Source: an uncultured Lachnoclostridium sp.
GTDB taxonomy: Bacteria > Bacillota > Clostridia > Lachnospirales > Lachnospiraceae
DNA: 50,165 nucleotides
Direction: 5' to 3'
Assembly (NCBI GenBank): GCA_946402335.1
Contig: CAMIWE010000009.1
Span: 1-50,165, forward strand
Under the pieces are notes generated by a model. It searched no databases, had not been told where the DNA came from, and saw nothing but the letters and a program-made list of their open reading frames with translations. Positions 37,194 through 47,290 of this stretch are shown in pieces. Positions within the stretch are counted from its first letter, which is position 1. Every line of letters starts with the position of its first letter. The translations under genes and the position numbers were made by a program.

Positions 37194-39209
37194 CTACTCC
37201 TTGTTCTCCTGCGCGGATTCTTCAGTCTGTGCATTCTCCTGCGACTTCTCATCCTTCGTTACAGGCTCCTCCGTGCCGTCTTCCGGCTTCTTTTTCTTAA
37301 GAACCAGAACCAGTGCAACAATTCCTGCAACCAGAATCACTGCGGGAATGATCAGGAGAATCGGATTGAATCCGCTGTCCGAGTCTTTATTCTTAGAAGG
37401 TTTCGCATTCTCATCCCCGTCATCCTGCTTCCCGTCCGGTACGGGCGTAGGTTCTTCGGTCACGGTCTGTGTCGGCTCCTTCGTCGGCGCAACGGTAGGC
37501 GTAGGCGACGGTGTCGGAGTCGGCGTCGGGGTCGGCTCGGGGGCCTTCTCAAATTCCGCCGTTACCGTAATGTCGTTGGTAACATAAAACGGAAGATTAT
37601 TGCAGTCAACGGTATATTGCCCGTCATTATAAGATATGCTTTTCAGCTGATATCCCTCATCGGGTACCGGAAGCGCATATACGGCCGTTCCGTGGAGGAG
37701 GGCGCTGCGCGTACACTCCGCAAACGGATACTTTACGCCTTCCCGTCCGAGCATGACCTTACCGCCGCTCATGGAAAACTTATAGGTCCCCGCATCCTCA
37801 TTCAGATAATAGATGCGAAAATACTCTGACAGGGCGTCCTGTTCATAAAGCACGACTTTTCCGCCCTCGCCGGTCTCAATCGTAACGGAATGGAACGACG
37901 GTGCCTTCTTAACGGAAAGGGTGATCGGTTTCGTGAATCCGCCTTCCGCAGCCGGAATCACATAGGATGTTCCGAGGCTGTAGGTATCTAACACTACGAT
38001 TGATTCCTCCTCGGAGTCCACCCAGTTCATGATTCGGATATCCGGCTGGCCGTTTCCGTCGAAATCATAATAACCGTCCTTACCGGACATCTCAAACGGT
38101 TTGAAATTCTCTTTCAGTTTAATCAAAGTATCTCCGGATCCGTAATTGCAACACGCTACCATTCCCGAGCTCAGATCAAGCGTATAAGCCGGTTCCGGAA
38201 AATGAATTGTGATCGGCCAGTATTTTCCGTCCGTCGGGTTATTAAAGGTAATATCCTTACTGATACTGTGAACGGGAAGTGCACAGATCATATTGCTGGA
38301 TTTATTCGGGCTCAGATAGATGTCCTCTATTCCGTCGCCATTCAGATCTATGGTCGCTATATCCCCGGTGATTCCCGTTACTTCAAAAAAGCATCCGTTT
38401 TCCTCATATTGTTCAAATTCATACCATTTTCCATAATCGCCGCGGGTCAGATTGATCGTCAGCGGCGTCTGCTTCTCAATTACGGGCGAGACCATCACGT
38501 CATGCGCCGGCATGACAAATGCACCGATAACCATATACGGTTTCCGCTTCGGGAACGGATAATCCGGAGAGGACCACTCTTTTACGTATTGGCCCTTCTT
38601 GATCATGTTATCATCCAGGTAGATGGTCATGGGTGTTCCCGGTTCCGCCGAAGTAACCTCTTTCCAGTCCCATCGGTCCTCCGCTGCATCATACGTATAA
38701 CTGCGCGCATGTCCTCCGGAGATTTTAATCTTGTATTCCTGCTTGATGGAAGCATTGTTCAGGATAAAGGTAACAGACCGGATCGGACTTGTCCCGCTTC
38801 CGTTCAGAGTGATTTTATCTTTAATGCTTCCTCCTGCAATCGGAACCGCAATGACATCTCCCGCGCCGTATTCCTTATTATAATTGTTACGGAATAAGAC
38901 ATCGTATGTACCGTCTTTATCAAGATCAAGCTTTATTGAATCGTCATTGTCCGTCTTCAAAGAGCGGTCAACTCCCAGCCACCCGGGTATGTTTTCAAAC
39001 TGGCAAAACACCAGGTATTCCGTATTCGGTTCGTCCTCAATTGAGAAATAATAATACCCTTTTGTGAGGTCGATCACGTAATCGGCCGGTTCCGGATTCC
39101 CATCGTCTTCGGCACAAGCAATTCTGCCGCCGGCGAAAGCGACATATGCCAAAACGGCTGCAACAGCCAAAACTCTGATTACCCAAATAATCCCACGCAT
39201 TCTTCTCAT
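37194..39209 (-). CDS. Surface repeat protein 2 (A/B-module family)
   Basis: 671 residues from the ATG at 39209, which overlaps the stop of surface protein 3 as ATGA and has AAAGG ten bases upstream. Signal peptide to about residue 33. It starts with a B module (DLDKDGTYD), then A, B (DLNGDGIED), B again (DFDGNGQPD), and a longer last domain ending in YVTNDITVTAEFE. A Pro/Thr linker (TPTPTPTPSPTPTVAPTKEP), one membrane helix (about 613-635) and a Glu/Lys-rich tail follow. The linker-plus-helix end closely matches surface protein 3, whereas the ectodomain layout resembles surface protein 4. Last gene of the run, followed by the terminator. Confidence 0.85.
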   Translation of the reverse strand: MRRMRGIIWVIRVLAVAAVLAYVAFAGGRIACAEDDGNPEPADYVIDLTKGYYYFSIEDEPNTEYLVFCQFENIPGWLGVDRSLKTDNDDSIKLDLDKDGTYDVLFRNNYNKEYGAGDVIAVPIAGGSIKDKITLNGSGTSPIRSVTFILNNASIKQEYKIKISGGHARSYTYDAAEDRWDWKEVTSAEPGTPMTIYLDDNMIKKGQYVKEWSSPDYPFPKRKPYMVIGAFVMPAHDVMVSPVIEKQTPLTINLTRGDYGKWYEFEQYEENGCFFEVTGITGDIATIDLNGDGIEDIYLSPNKSSNMICALPVHSISKDITFNNPTDGKYWPITIHFPEPAYTLDLSSGMVACCNYGSGDTLIKLKENFKPFEMSGKDGYYDFDGNGQPDIRIMNWVDSEEESIVVLDTYSLGTSYVIPAAEGGFTKPITLSVKKAPSFHSVTIETGEGGKVVLYEQDALSEYFRIYYLNEDAGTYKFSMSGGKVMLGREGVKYPFAECTRSALLHGTAVYALPVPDEGYQLKSISYNDGQYTVDCNNLPFYVTNDITVTAEFEKAPEPTPTPTPTPSPTPTVAPTKEPTQTVTEEPTPVPDGKQDDGDENAKPSKNKDSDSGFNPILLIIPAVILVAGIVALVLVLKKKKPEDGTEEPVTKDEKSQENAQTEESAQENKE

Positions 39210-42200
39210 TCTATCCAATCCTTTCTTATTCGGTTTCGGTTGGGACCGCGGCGACGAACTGGCTGGTGGTCACTGTCTGTTTCCGGTTCTGCCGGATTCT
39301 GATCCGTAACTGCAACATTTTCTGTCGGCTCCGCAGGATTCCGATCCGCGACCGCAGATGTCTCCTTCTGCTCTTCCGAAGTTCCTTCCTTAACGGAAGC
39401 CGCTTCTTCTGCACCTTCCTCCGTGCTTTCCGGGCCCTTCCGCTTGCGGAGCAGTACAATAAGCGTCACAATTCCAGTAGCCAGTACCACCGCCGGGATG
39501 ATCAGCAGAAGCGGACTGATTCCGTCATCGGAATCCTGCTCTTTGGATGACTTCTTATCTTCATTTCCGTCATCCTGCTTTCCGTCCTGAACGGGCGTAG
39601 GCTCTTCGGTTACGGCCTGTGTCGGTTCCTTCGTCGGCGCCATGGTAGGCGTCGGCGTTACCGTCGGTGTCGGCTTATTGATCGATTCATAGTATATTGC
39701 AACAACACCGTCAACGGCGGGATATTCAAAGTTAAGTACTTCCGGTGCCTCATCTCCGCCCTCGTAAGGAAACTCGTCTACGACTCCCGGTTTACCGCGA
39801 TACTCCACTTTTACAATGCGGATCGCATATCCGTTATAAGATGTCACATCGCGGTGTCCGCGAATTTCCAGGTATTTGCCGGCACGGGACATCTGAATTC
39901 CTTCCAGGCTCACCTGCTTATTATCCACGTAAGTCTTTATCTGTACGGTCGCGAAGTTCAGCATAATCGTCACAGAGGAATATAGCGCATCCGGATCCTC
40001 AATCTGCAGCTCAACAGCCTTTTCCATACAATCCGGCATCGTCCTGACCAGATATCCGTCCGTATACCGGAGTGCCTTGCGCATTTCGATATCCGGCTTT
40101 CCGTCTCCGTTCAGATCACTCCGCCAAAGATCTTCGTTCTCATCCTTCACAAGATTCGGAAAGATGGTAGTATCCCATTCATACTGTATCGCATCCCTTA
40201 AATCCAGATAGCGGGCTTCCCGGACTCCCCAGTTCGCGGTAACGGCTATATCGCTTTCCGGCATGACGTATGCTTCCTTTGGTCCGCATTGGACCTTGGA
40301 ACCATCGCTCTGATACGTAACGCTGTAATCCCACAGACACATGCCGGGTTGTTTTTTCTTCGGCTGGAAGTGTATTTTCTCACCGCTTCGGGCCTCCGTA
40401 ACGGTTTCTCCTTTTTCATTCAGCGCAATACAGTCTTCCGAACCGATGGAATACACTTTTCCGGTCCATTTGGGAAGCGGATAATCCGTCTTCTTCTCAT
40501 CCACGACAAGGATGATCGGTCCGTACGCTCCGTCCTTTACCGGGAACGAATAGGATGCCCCGAGGCTGTATGCCGGGCCCCTTTCGATAAAGGAAATGAA
40601 CGGATCAAACGTTTCTCCGAATCCGATATCCCAGGTTCCGTTTCCGTCAAGATCCATCCAGTCGCCCGATTCTCCTCCGGAGCTGACCATAAGCGTCGTC
40701 CAGTAATAACCTTTGATGGAACTGATTGCATTGGTCAGAATCTGAACCGTCTTTTTATCATTCTGTGTATGGTCGTTCTTATCCCACAGCATAAGCTGCT
40801 TGTCCGTCAGGTCAAAGGTAATCGGTGTCTGCTTCGTAACGGTAACCGCCGTAATGGTTACATCCTTTGCCGGCATAACGAAAGAAGTGATAATACAGTC
40901 CGTCGGGAAACCGTCAAAGTCCGCCTTCCATTCTTTCCAGAACTCCCCCGGCCGGGAATCCCTTACGACAATAACCTCCTGCCCGACTTCTGCCCTGGTG
41001 ATCGGGTCTCCGAAATCATTAACGGCATGCCCGCCCTTTACGGTTATGGAATAATCTTTCTGCACTTCCCCGAAGCGGAACGTGATTGGCCAATACTCCC
41101 CGAAGTTATGTCCCGTAAGCGTATAATCCCCGGATATGCTGCAGGTGGGAAGCGGAATGAACACTTCTTTCCCGCTTGCTTCGGCCCAGGTCCAAGTAAC
41201 ATCTGCAGTTCCGTCTCCGTCCAGGTCCATACTCTCGTTGAGCCTTCCCCAGGACTCGTCTACACACCAGTACAGTTCAATTGATACTTCTGCATTTCCC
41301 TTTGTCAGGTCTATCAGATAAGGGGTCTGTTTTTCCAAAACAGGCTGCAAGACCATATCCTTTGCCGGCATATAAATCTCGTAGCATTCGCGTCCGTTCT
41401 TCACAAACCGGGAATCAATCGTCTTTCCGCCGTCCGAACTCCATCCCTTAACATAACTTCCTTCCACGTCGGAAGCGCGTAATATCACCAGACTGCCGGA
41501 TGATATCTGCGTAATCTCCTTACCGTTCGAATCACTTGCTTTGCCTCCGTTTACGGTAATGGAATATTTCTCCTTTACCGGCTCCGCGCCAAAGCGGATA
41601 ATAAACGGCCATAAAGGGCCCTCACAGGGTGCCTCACACCGGAATTCTCCGCTGACACTGCATCCCGCAAGCGGAATCACATCAAAATCATAAGCCGAAT
41701 GCATCCCGCCCCATGCACGTAGCGCGATATCCTTCGTTCCGTCTTTATCAAGATCAATCTCACATCCGTAGTATGGTGTCACAATCTCGCCGGCTGCCTG
41801 AGAGAGCCAGAACTCAATCAGATTATCCACGGAATCGTCGTATTGATAATCGTCCAGTCTCATAGAACCGTCTTTAAGATCAATCACGTATTCCTTTTGT
41901 GCCGCCGTTACAGCGGTAAATGTCACATCCTTTTCCGGCATCACAAAAGATACAACCCAAAGACCGTCGTGCGAATAGTATTTGGAATAATCCTTATCCT
42001 TCAACTGGTTTGTCTTCCAGTCCTTAACATACGTTCCGGCCGTCCGGTTACAGTAAATATAAACGAGTTCCCCGGCTGCCGCTTCCGTAATGACGGCTCC
42101 GTTAACATTCTGTGCATATCCGCCGTCCACGGTAATCTTATACTTCTTCTCCCCGTCCCCGGCTTGCGCAGCTCCCGCAAAGAACAGGAACCCGCAAAGA

Positions 42201-42247
42201 AGCAGAACCATGGAATCCCAAATTCTTTTTCGTAGAATACCTGTCAT
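39206..42247 (-). CDS. Surface repeat protein 3 (A/B-module family, longest)
   Basis: 1013 residues. Signal peptide ends near AGAAQAGDG (about 29). Alternating modules A-B-A-B-A-B-A-B plus a final beta-rich domain; B loops are DLDKDGTKD, DLDGDGTAD, DLDGNGTWD and DLNGDGKPD, and A modules end in MPEKDVTFTAV or MPAKDVTITAV. Pro/Thr linker, membrane helix near 910-932 and a long Glu-rich tail with two NPAEPxxxxxVTD-type repeats. Starts three bases after the stop of surface protein 4 and overlaps surface protein 2, so the genes are translationally coupled. Function unknown; predicted extracellular stalk or adhesin. Confidence 0.85.
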   Translation of the reverse strand: MTGILRKRIWDSMVLLLCGFLFFAGAAQAGDGEKKYKITVDGGYAQNVNGAVITEAAAGELVYIYCNRTAGTYVKDWKTNQLKDKDYSKYYSHDGLWVVSFVMPEKDVTFTAVTAAQKEYVIDLKDGSMRLDDYQYDDSVDNLIEFWLSQAAGEIVTPYYGCEIDLDKDGTKDIALRAWGGMHSAYDFDVIPLAGCSVSGEFRCEAPCEGPLWPFIIRFGAEPVKEKYSITVNGGKASDSNGKEITQISSGSLVILRASDVEGSYVKGWSSDGGKTIDSRFVKNGRECYEIYMPAKDMVLQPVLEKQTPYLIDLTKGNAEVSIELYWCVDESWGRLNESMDLDGDGTADVTWTWAEASGKEVFIPLPTCSISGDYTLTGHNFGEYWPITFRFGEVQKDYSITVKGGHAVNDFGDPITRAEVGQEVIVVRDSRPGEFWKEWKADFDGFPTDCIITSFVMPAKDVTITAVTVTKQTPITFDLTDKQLMLWDKNDHTQNDKKTVQILTNAISSIKGYYWTTLMVSSGGESGDWMDLDGNGTWDIGFGETFDPFISFIERGPAYSLGASYSFPVKDGAYGPIILVVDEKKTDYPLPKWTGKVYSIGSEDCIALNEKGETVTEARSGEKIHFQPKKKQPGMCLWDYSVTYQSDGSKVQCGPKEAYVMPESDIAVTANWGVREARYLDLRDAIQYEWDTTIFPNLVKDENEDLWRSDLNGDGKPDIEMRKALRYTDGYLVRTMPDCMEKAVELQIEDPDALYSSVTIMLNFATVQIKTYVDNKQVSLEGIQMSRAGKYLEIRGHRDVTSYNGYAIRIVKVEYRGKPGVVDEFPYEGGDEAPEVLNFEYPAVDGVVAIYYESINKPTPTVTPTPTMAPTKEPTQAVTEEPTPVQDGKQDDGNEDKKSSKEQDSDDGISPLLLIIPAVVLATGIVTLIVLLRKRKGPESTEEGAEEAASVKEGTSEEQKETSAVADRNPAEPTENVAVTDQNPAEPETDSDHQPVRRRGPNRNRIRKDWIE

Positions 42248-42250
42248 GGC

Positions 42251-44725
42251 TTATTCTTCCTTCTCTTCCGTTTCGTCCGCCTCTTCCGTTCCGGCAAGAC
42301 GCATCTTTCTGGTATAAATCAATGCTGCGGTTACAATCGCTCCGATCAGAATAATTGCCGCAATGATTACATAGAGTATCGGGAATCCGTCCTTATCCTG
42401 ATCCTTTTCCTTATCTGCGGAAGGGGATGTGACATTTTCCGGCTCATTTGCAATCGGCACGGGCTCTTCCGCCTGTTCTTTAAAGGTGATCGTGATCGGA
42501 CAGTACGGTCCGTAATTGGCTGCCGTTAATACGACCGGTTCCTCGCTGCGGAAGCCTTCCGAAACTTTAATCTGATTGGTTGCCGGGTAACATATGATGT
42601 CTATGGTCCCGTCACCGTCGAGGTCTGCCTCGTAGCTGGTTACGTCTCCGACTTCCCCGAGGGATTCCGTGATGCAGGCAACGGCATATCGGTCACTTAA
42701 TTCATTCCGTCCCGGATACAGCGTTACCGACAATGGCTCATACGGTTTCTTTTCAATCGTGACCACCACGTCGTTATGCGGCATGGTAACCATTCCGATT
42801 CCCTTCCGCTTGTAGGTTTCTGTTAAATCCACGTCTGACGTATTCCACCACTCATAGGTCCCGTCATTGGGAAGGTCTCTCGGTCTTGAACTGCCGAATT
42901 TACCTCCTGCCCTCTCCTTTCGAACGTAACTGCCGACGCTAAAGGTGAATTCATCCGGGTCCGTATACGGCTCGATTACCGCTTCAATATTAACCGGATG
43001 CGCCGGCATGATAAAACTAATCTGATTAAACTCATCCGGTTTAGCAGGAAGCACGACATCGTCGGATTTATATTCCGTAACGATATATCCGTCCGTAACC
43101 AAAACCCGCAAACTCAAGTCTACTTTTTGCCCTTCATATGCGGCGGAAAGATCTCCGCAACCGAACTTGTTGGTCGCAAGGCCTGCATTCTTTGTAATGG
43201 GATAGAAAACAAGACTGTCCCCGAAATGCACCTCGGCTTTTTCATAGGTCTTCCCGTTCAGTACTCCGGGAGTCAGTAAGTAGAACTGGGATGCTTCCAG
43301 AATAAAGTCGTCCCGGTATATGTTCTTCGCGCGGATAACGATTTTGTTTCCTTCCAGATGCGCGTCAAAGGCTGCATACTGCTTTTCAATATCGCTATAG
43401 CAAAGCCACCGGACACCTTCCGGAATCTCGCATTCCCATCGGGTCCCATCAGCGCTCAAGGTAAAATCAAGACGGTATACGGTCGGGTCTTCATTCTCAT
43501 CAACCATCGGATTGATTCCCTGTCCGTTTAAGACAAATGTGAACGGTATAAACTCCGGATGATCCGCTTTCGGAAGTGTATAAACATCACCGAGACTGTA
43601 GGTGCTCAGGATAAAAAGGTACATACGCTTGTGCCCGAACTCGTCCTCCGTTTCCGAAAGGAGACAGTCCGCCGTGCCGTTTCGGTCGAAATCCAGACGG
43701 TTCGGATCCCCTGCCATTCCGTAAATCTCCGTGCACCACGAAAAGCAATTCGCCAGGTCGTTATAAAACTCATATTGATAAGCCGGCGCGCTTCCGCCGC
43801 TCAGGTCCACTTCAAACGGGTATTGATGCTTCGGAAAATCAACCGTAATTGGTCCGTAAGGGCCACTCGTCTTCCCGGGAAGCGTATACGCCCCGCAGAA
43901 AGAATTATAATTCAAAATGACCAGACTGTAGGAGGAATACTGGGCTGACAGGTAGATATCCGCATATCCGTCTCCGTCGAGGTCATTCTTCTGAAAGGCT
44001 TGCAAATCCTTCCCTGCCGCCTCGGAAAGCCAGGTGAAACCGGCTCCGTATTCTAACACACTGTCGTGTCCATACGTCTTCGGCGTCTGTGCCGCGATCA
44101 AGGGCGAAAGGTTCAGCGCATGGGCAGGCATGGTAACCGCAACACGGAAATAGCCATCCATCGGATAATCTTCCGAAAACCTCGATAATCCTTCCGCTTT
44201 CCAATCCTTTACATAGCCGCCGTCAACCGCATCCGCATAAATATATATACGCTGCCCCGGAGCTGCTTCGGTAATTTTCGTGTCGTCCGCATCCTTAGCA
44301 TATCCGCCGCTTACGGTAACCGGATATGTGTCCGCAACCGGACTTTCCGGGAACAGAAACTTGAGCACATGGTACCGGGTTCCCGTAAGCGATACAAAGG
44401 GAACCGGCATCGTATAATCAACCTTCCCGTGAACGCTTCCTCCCGGCAGGGGGACAATGTCCCATTGATAAGGGTCTCCGGCATTTAAAATGCGAAAACG
44501 GAACAATACATCCTCACTTCCGTCCCCGTCCACATCAAGCCTTTGATCCCCCGAGAACGTATCCGGGTCGCATGGGAATTCCTCCGGAACATGATAATAG
44601 CCGTCCCGCAGGTCCACCGTATACGGCTTCTCCCGGTCCGTCTCCGCGTATCCTTTTCCGCCAAATGTGAGCAGTCCGCAACACATAACCGTAAGGACTG
44701 CTGCCAGGCATTTACTTCTCTTCAT
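42251..44725 (-). CDS. Surface repeat protein 4 (A/B/C-module family)
   Basis: 824 residues. Signal peptide to about 27 (GGKGYAETD). It begins with a B module (DVDGDGSED), then A, B (DLDGDGYAD), B (DFDRNGTAD). Then comes a region unlike A or B (called C here) from VYRLDFTLSADGTRWECEIPE through LTPGVLNGKTYEKAEVHFGDSLVFYP, which recurs in surface protein 6. Two A-like modules and a final B (DLDGDGTID, YGPYCPITITF) follow. There is hardly any Pro/Thr linker before the membrane helix (about 778-800) and a short acidic tail. So it sits closer to the membrane than its paralogs. Confidence 0.83.
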   Translation of the reverse strand: MKRSKCLAAVLTVMCCGLLTFGGKGYAETDREKPYTVDLRDGYYHVPEEFPCDPDTFSGDQRLDVDGDGSEDVLFRFRILNAGDPYQWDIVPLPGGSVHGKVDYTMPVPFVSLTGTRYHVLKFLFPESPVADTYPVTVSGGYAKDADDTKITEAAPGQRIYIYADAVDGGYVKDWKAEGLSRFSEDYPMDGYFRVAVTMPAHALNLSPLIAAQTPKTYGHDSVLEYGAGFTWLSEAAGKDLQAFQKNDLDGDGYADIYLSAQYSSYSLVILNYNSFCGAYTLPGKTSGPYGPITVDFPKHQYPFEVDLSGGSAPAYQYEFYNDLANCFSWCTEIYGMAGDPNRLDFDRNGTADCLLSETEDEFGHKRMYLFILSTYSLGDVYTLPKADHPEFIPFTFVLNGQGINPMVDENEDPTVYRLDFTLSADGTRWECEIPEGVRWLCYSDIEKQYAAFDAHLEGNKIVIRAKNIYRDDFILEASQFYLLTPGVLNGKTYEKAEVHFGDSLVFYPITKNAGLATNKFGCGDLSAAYEGQKVDLSLRVLVTDGYIVTEYKSDDVVLPAKPDEFNQISFIMPAHPVNIEAVIEPYTDPDEFTFSVGSYVRKERAGGKFGSSRPRDLPNDGTYEWWNTSDVDLTETYKRKGIGMVTMPHNDVVVTIEKKPYEPLSVTLYPGRNELSDRYAVACITESLGEVGDVTSYEADLDGDGTIDIICYPATNQIKVSEGFRSEEPVVLTAANYGPYCPITITFKEQAEEPVPIANEPENVTSPSADKEKDQDKDGFPILYVIIAAIILIGAIVTAALIYTRKMRLAGTEEADETEEKEE

Positions 44726-44768
44726 TTTCGTAAATTCCTTCCCATCTTCTGTTTCTATAATCCTGCTG

Positions 44769-47261
44769 TCAGATTGTTTCGTCAGAGGATTCGTTCTCTT
44801 GTGTTATCTCCCCGGTTTGCTCACTCTCTTGCGGGGTTTCCGCAGTCTGTTCACTCTCTACCGGGGTTTCCGCAGTCTGTTCATTCTCCGTTGGTGCTTC
44901 CTCAGTCGGTTTGTTCTCCGTCGGGACTTCTGCAGCCTTAGCTGCGTCGGGTTTTCCTTTTCTGCTGCTGAGAATCATGATCATGGTAATGATTCCGGCC
45001 AATACCACCGCAAACGGGATGATAATGAAGAGCGGATTAATGCCGTCTTCGTCATCCTTACTGTCCTTTTTATCCTCCGGACTTCCGGTCGGTGCAGGCG
45101 TGCTTTCGTTCACGGACTTCGTCGGTTCCTTCGTCGGCGCCACGGTAGGCGTGGGCGTCGGCGTCGGTGTCGGTGCAGGCTTTTCGGTAATGCCGACCAC
45201 TTTCAGATCACGGGACGGCATAATAAGATAACCGTATACGCCTAAGCCATCCGATACACCTTCTTTGTGAAATTCCACGCCGTCCGTATCCCAGTCATAA
45301 ATATATCCATCTGTCCACGGGTTGATGTCGACCCTGCTTCCTTCGGGCACAATAAACGCACGATTGTCGGTTTCCCCCACGCGGGTTGCGTATCCGCCTT
45401 CAACTTCAATTAAAAAGCTGTGTTCCGGGTCAAATATTCTCGTCTTATAAAGATATTTCTCCGCTTCCGCATTGGCCTTTTCCACATCAACAACAAATGT
45501 AACCGGTCCGTATGCTCCGTCCTTCACGTCAATCGTCCGGGACTTCCAGAGGCTGTATGTCTCCGGCCGCTCGGCAAAGGTTTTCTCCGCCACCCGGTTC
45601 CACGGGGTGCCATAGCCTTCATCGTCCCTCGACCCGAAAACCACATCATCCCTGCCGTCGCCGTCCAGGTCAAAACAACCATACCGTGCTGACTCTTCGC
45701 CGCCTGACGAGAAGTAAAAACGTTCGGATTTTGCATCAAATCCGTTTGCATAAACCAGATTCACAATTACTGCGATATCTGCGTCCTTCAGTGTTCCGGA
45801 AGTGAAATCAATCGTATAAGGAGTCTGCTCTGCAACCGTTTCCGCTGTAATGGTCATATCCGCCGCGGGCATCATCATCGGGAACACAACCTGCTCTTTC
45901 TTTACTCCTTCATAATCCGATTTCCAGGATTTAAAGAACACACCGTCCGCCTGCTTGTCCGCAACGATCCAGACAGTATCAAGCGCCGCAGCAGAGGTAA
46001 TAATGTTACCTTCAAGGTCCTCTGCGTGACCGCCCGTAATGTTCAGGTTATATGCCGGCTTCAACTCTCCGAACTTCACCGTAACCGGCCAGTATGCACC
46101 CTTATTGGTGCCCTTCAATGTATAAGTTCCGCCGACAGAGGAATCACCGTAAGGAATGATCAGAAATTCCTTCGTTTTGGGATCCAGTTCCGTATAAATA
46201 TCCGGCTTTCCGTCTCCGTCAAGATCGTTCCCGCCATAATAGACCCCTTCCCCGGGAATGCTTTCCATCAGACAGATTCCCTGATCATAGCCGATCCGGA
46301 CGCATCCGTTCGTCAGATCAATGGTATAAGGCTTCTTCACGCTCGTCACGGCGCGTATGGTCATATCAAAACAGGGCATCGGAAAGAACTCGTTCATTCC
46401 CACCGTATTGGTGCGGAACGAACTATCCGCGCAATAATAGTACGAATAAAAATTCTTGTGCCCGTCCGCTTCCCAGTGTTTGAGGTAAGTGGAATCATTT
46501 TCCGGAAAATGCAACGTGATCCACTGTCCGGGAGCGGCGGAGGTAACAGCCGTTCCGTTTTCGTCATATGCCTCTCCGTTAACCACCTTGATGGAATAGG
46601 ATTCCTGCAACGGTTTCGTGTTGAATTTCAGCGTAATCGGCCAATAGGGAATCTCGCTCGGTTTATTAAAGGTAATGCTTCCCTTTGCGCTTGCGCCCTC
46701 TACGGGATATATATACTCCTGCAAAACACTGCCCGGATAGATCAGAATGCGAATATCCGGAGTTCCGTCTCCGTCCACATCAAGCGTTTCCACGCCGTTT
46801 CGATAATCCTCGAGCCGGTCCGCACATGCGAACAGATATCCGGGAATATCATTAGCCCCGTCTTCGTTGACGGACATCCAAACATAGTCTTTCTCATCGC
46901 CGTACCGGACCTCCGGAACTCTCGCAAACCCGCCGAGGTCGATGGTAAGAGGCGTCTGCGGCTTACGCACCGCAACAACGTTCACGTCCTCTTCAGGCAT
47001 GATGATATAACCCCCGGATTCTTTCGTCCCGCTTACATTCCAATACTCCACATAGGTTCCGCTTTTCTGCTCGGAAACAAGGTGCACATCCGCTCCGGCT
47101 TCCGCCTCCGTGATGACATTTCCGTCACTATCCTCGGCATGTCCGCCGGTTACGGTAATACGGTACTTCTTCCCGTCCTCCGCGTTTGCGCTTCCGGTCA
47201 GTGCCCGCATGCTGCAAAGCAACAGTACCAATACGATTCCGATTAGGGTTCTCTTCTTCAT
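44769..47261 (-). CDS. Surface repeat protein 5 (A/B-module family)
   Basis: 830 residues. Signal peptide ends near GSANAEDG (about 27). Module order A-B-A-B-A-B-A, identical to surface protein 1, with B loops DVDGDGTPD, DLDGDGKPD and DLDGDGRDD. The third B and fourth A align closely with protein 1 (YSLWKS, YGP, VDVEKAN), indicating whole-gene duplication. A TPTPTPTPTVAPTKEP linker, membrane helix (about 742-764) and cytoplasmic tail made of TAETPxESEQ decapeptide repeats follow. 43 bases before surface protein 4. Confidence 0.85.
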   Translation of the reverse strand: MKKRTLIGIVLVLLLCSMRALTGSANAEDGKKYRITVTGGHAEDSDGNVITEAEAGADVHLVSEQKSGTYVEYWNVSGTKESGGYIIMPEEDVNVVAVRKPQTPLTIDLGGFARVPEVRYGDEKDYVWMSVNEDGANDIPGYLFACADRLEDYRNGVETLDVDGDGTPDIRILIYPGSVLQEYIYPVEGASAKGSITFNKPSEIPYWPITLKFNTKPLQESYSIKVVNGEAYDENGTAVTSAAPGQWITLHFPENDSTYLKHWEADGHKNFYSYYYCADSSFRTNTVGMNEFFPMPCFDMTIRAVTSVKKPYTIDLTNGCVRIGYDQGICLMESIPGEGVYYGGNDLDGDGKPDIYTELDPKTKEFLIIPYGDSSVGGTYTLKGTNKGAYWPVTVKFGELKPAYNLNITGGHAEDLEGNIITSAAALDTVWIVADKQADGVFFKSWKSDYEGVKKEQVVFPMMMPAADMTITAETVAEQTPYTIDFTSGTLKDADIAVIVNLVYANGFDAKSERFYFSSGGEESARYGCFDLDGDGRDDVVFGSRDDEGYGTPWNRVAEKTFAERPETYSLWKSRTIDVKDGAYGPVTFVVDVEKANAEAEKYLYKTRIFDPEHSFLIEVEGGYATRVGETDNRAFIVPEGSRVDINPWTDGYIYDWDTDGVEFHKEGVSDGLGVYGYLIMPSRDLKVVGITEKPAPTPTPTPTPTVAPTKEPTKSVNESTPAPTGSPEDKKDSKDDEDGINPLFIIIPFAVVLAGIITMIMILSSRKGKPDAAKAAEVPTENKPTEEAPTENEQTAETPVESEQTAETPQESEQTGEITQENESSDETI
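44791..44940 (-). repeat. Five tandem 30-bp repeats encoding the tail of surface protein 5
   Basis: Units at 44791, 44821, 44851, 44881 and 44911, each exactly 30 bases. The middle two are nearly identical, with GGGGTTTCCGCAGTCTGT in common; outer ones are diverged. They encode 10-residue acidic repeats of the form TAETPVESEQ. In-frame period means copy-number changes would keep the frame. Confidence 0.85.
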
Positions 47262-47290
47262 TTCCCCACACTCCTGTCTGAAATAATCAC

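Noticed and set aside
37441-37545. Repetitive GTCGGCGTCGGGGTCGG-type DNA as a CRISPR-like or intergenic repeat
   Set aside because: It is the in-frame Thr-Pro linker of surface protein 2; similar stretches at 5601-5665, 39640-39675 and 45140-45180 are also linkers inside genes, with no spacers.
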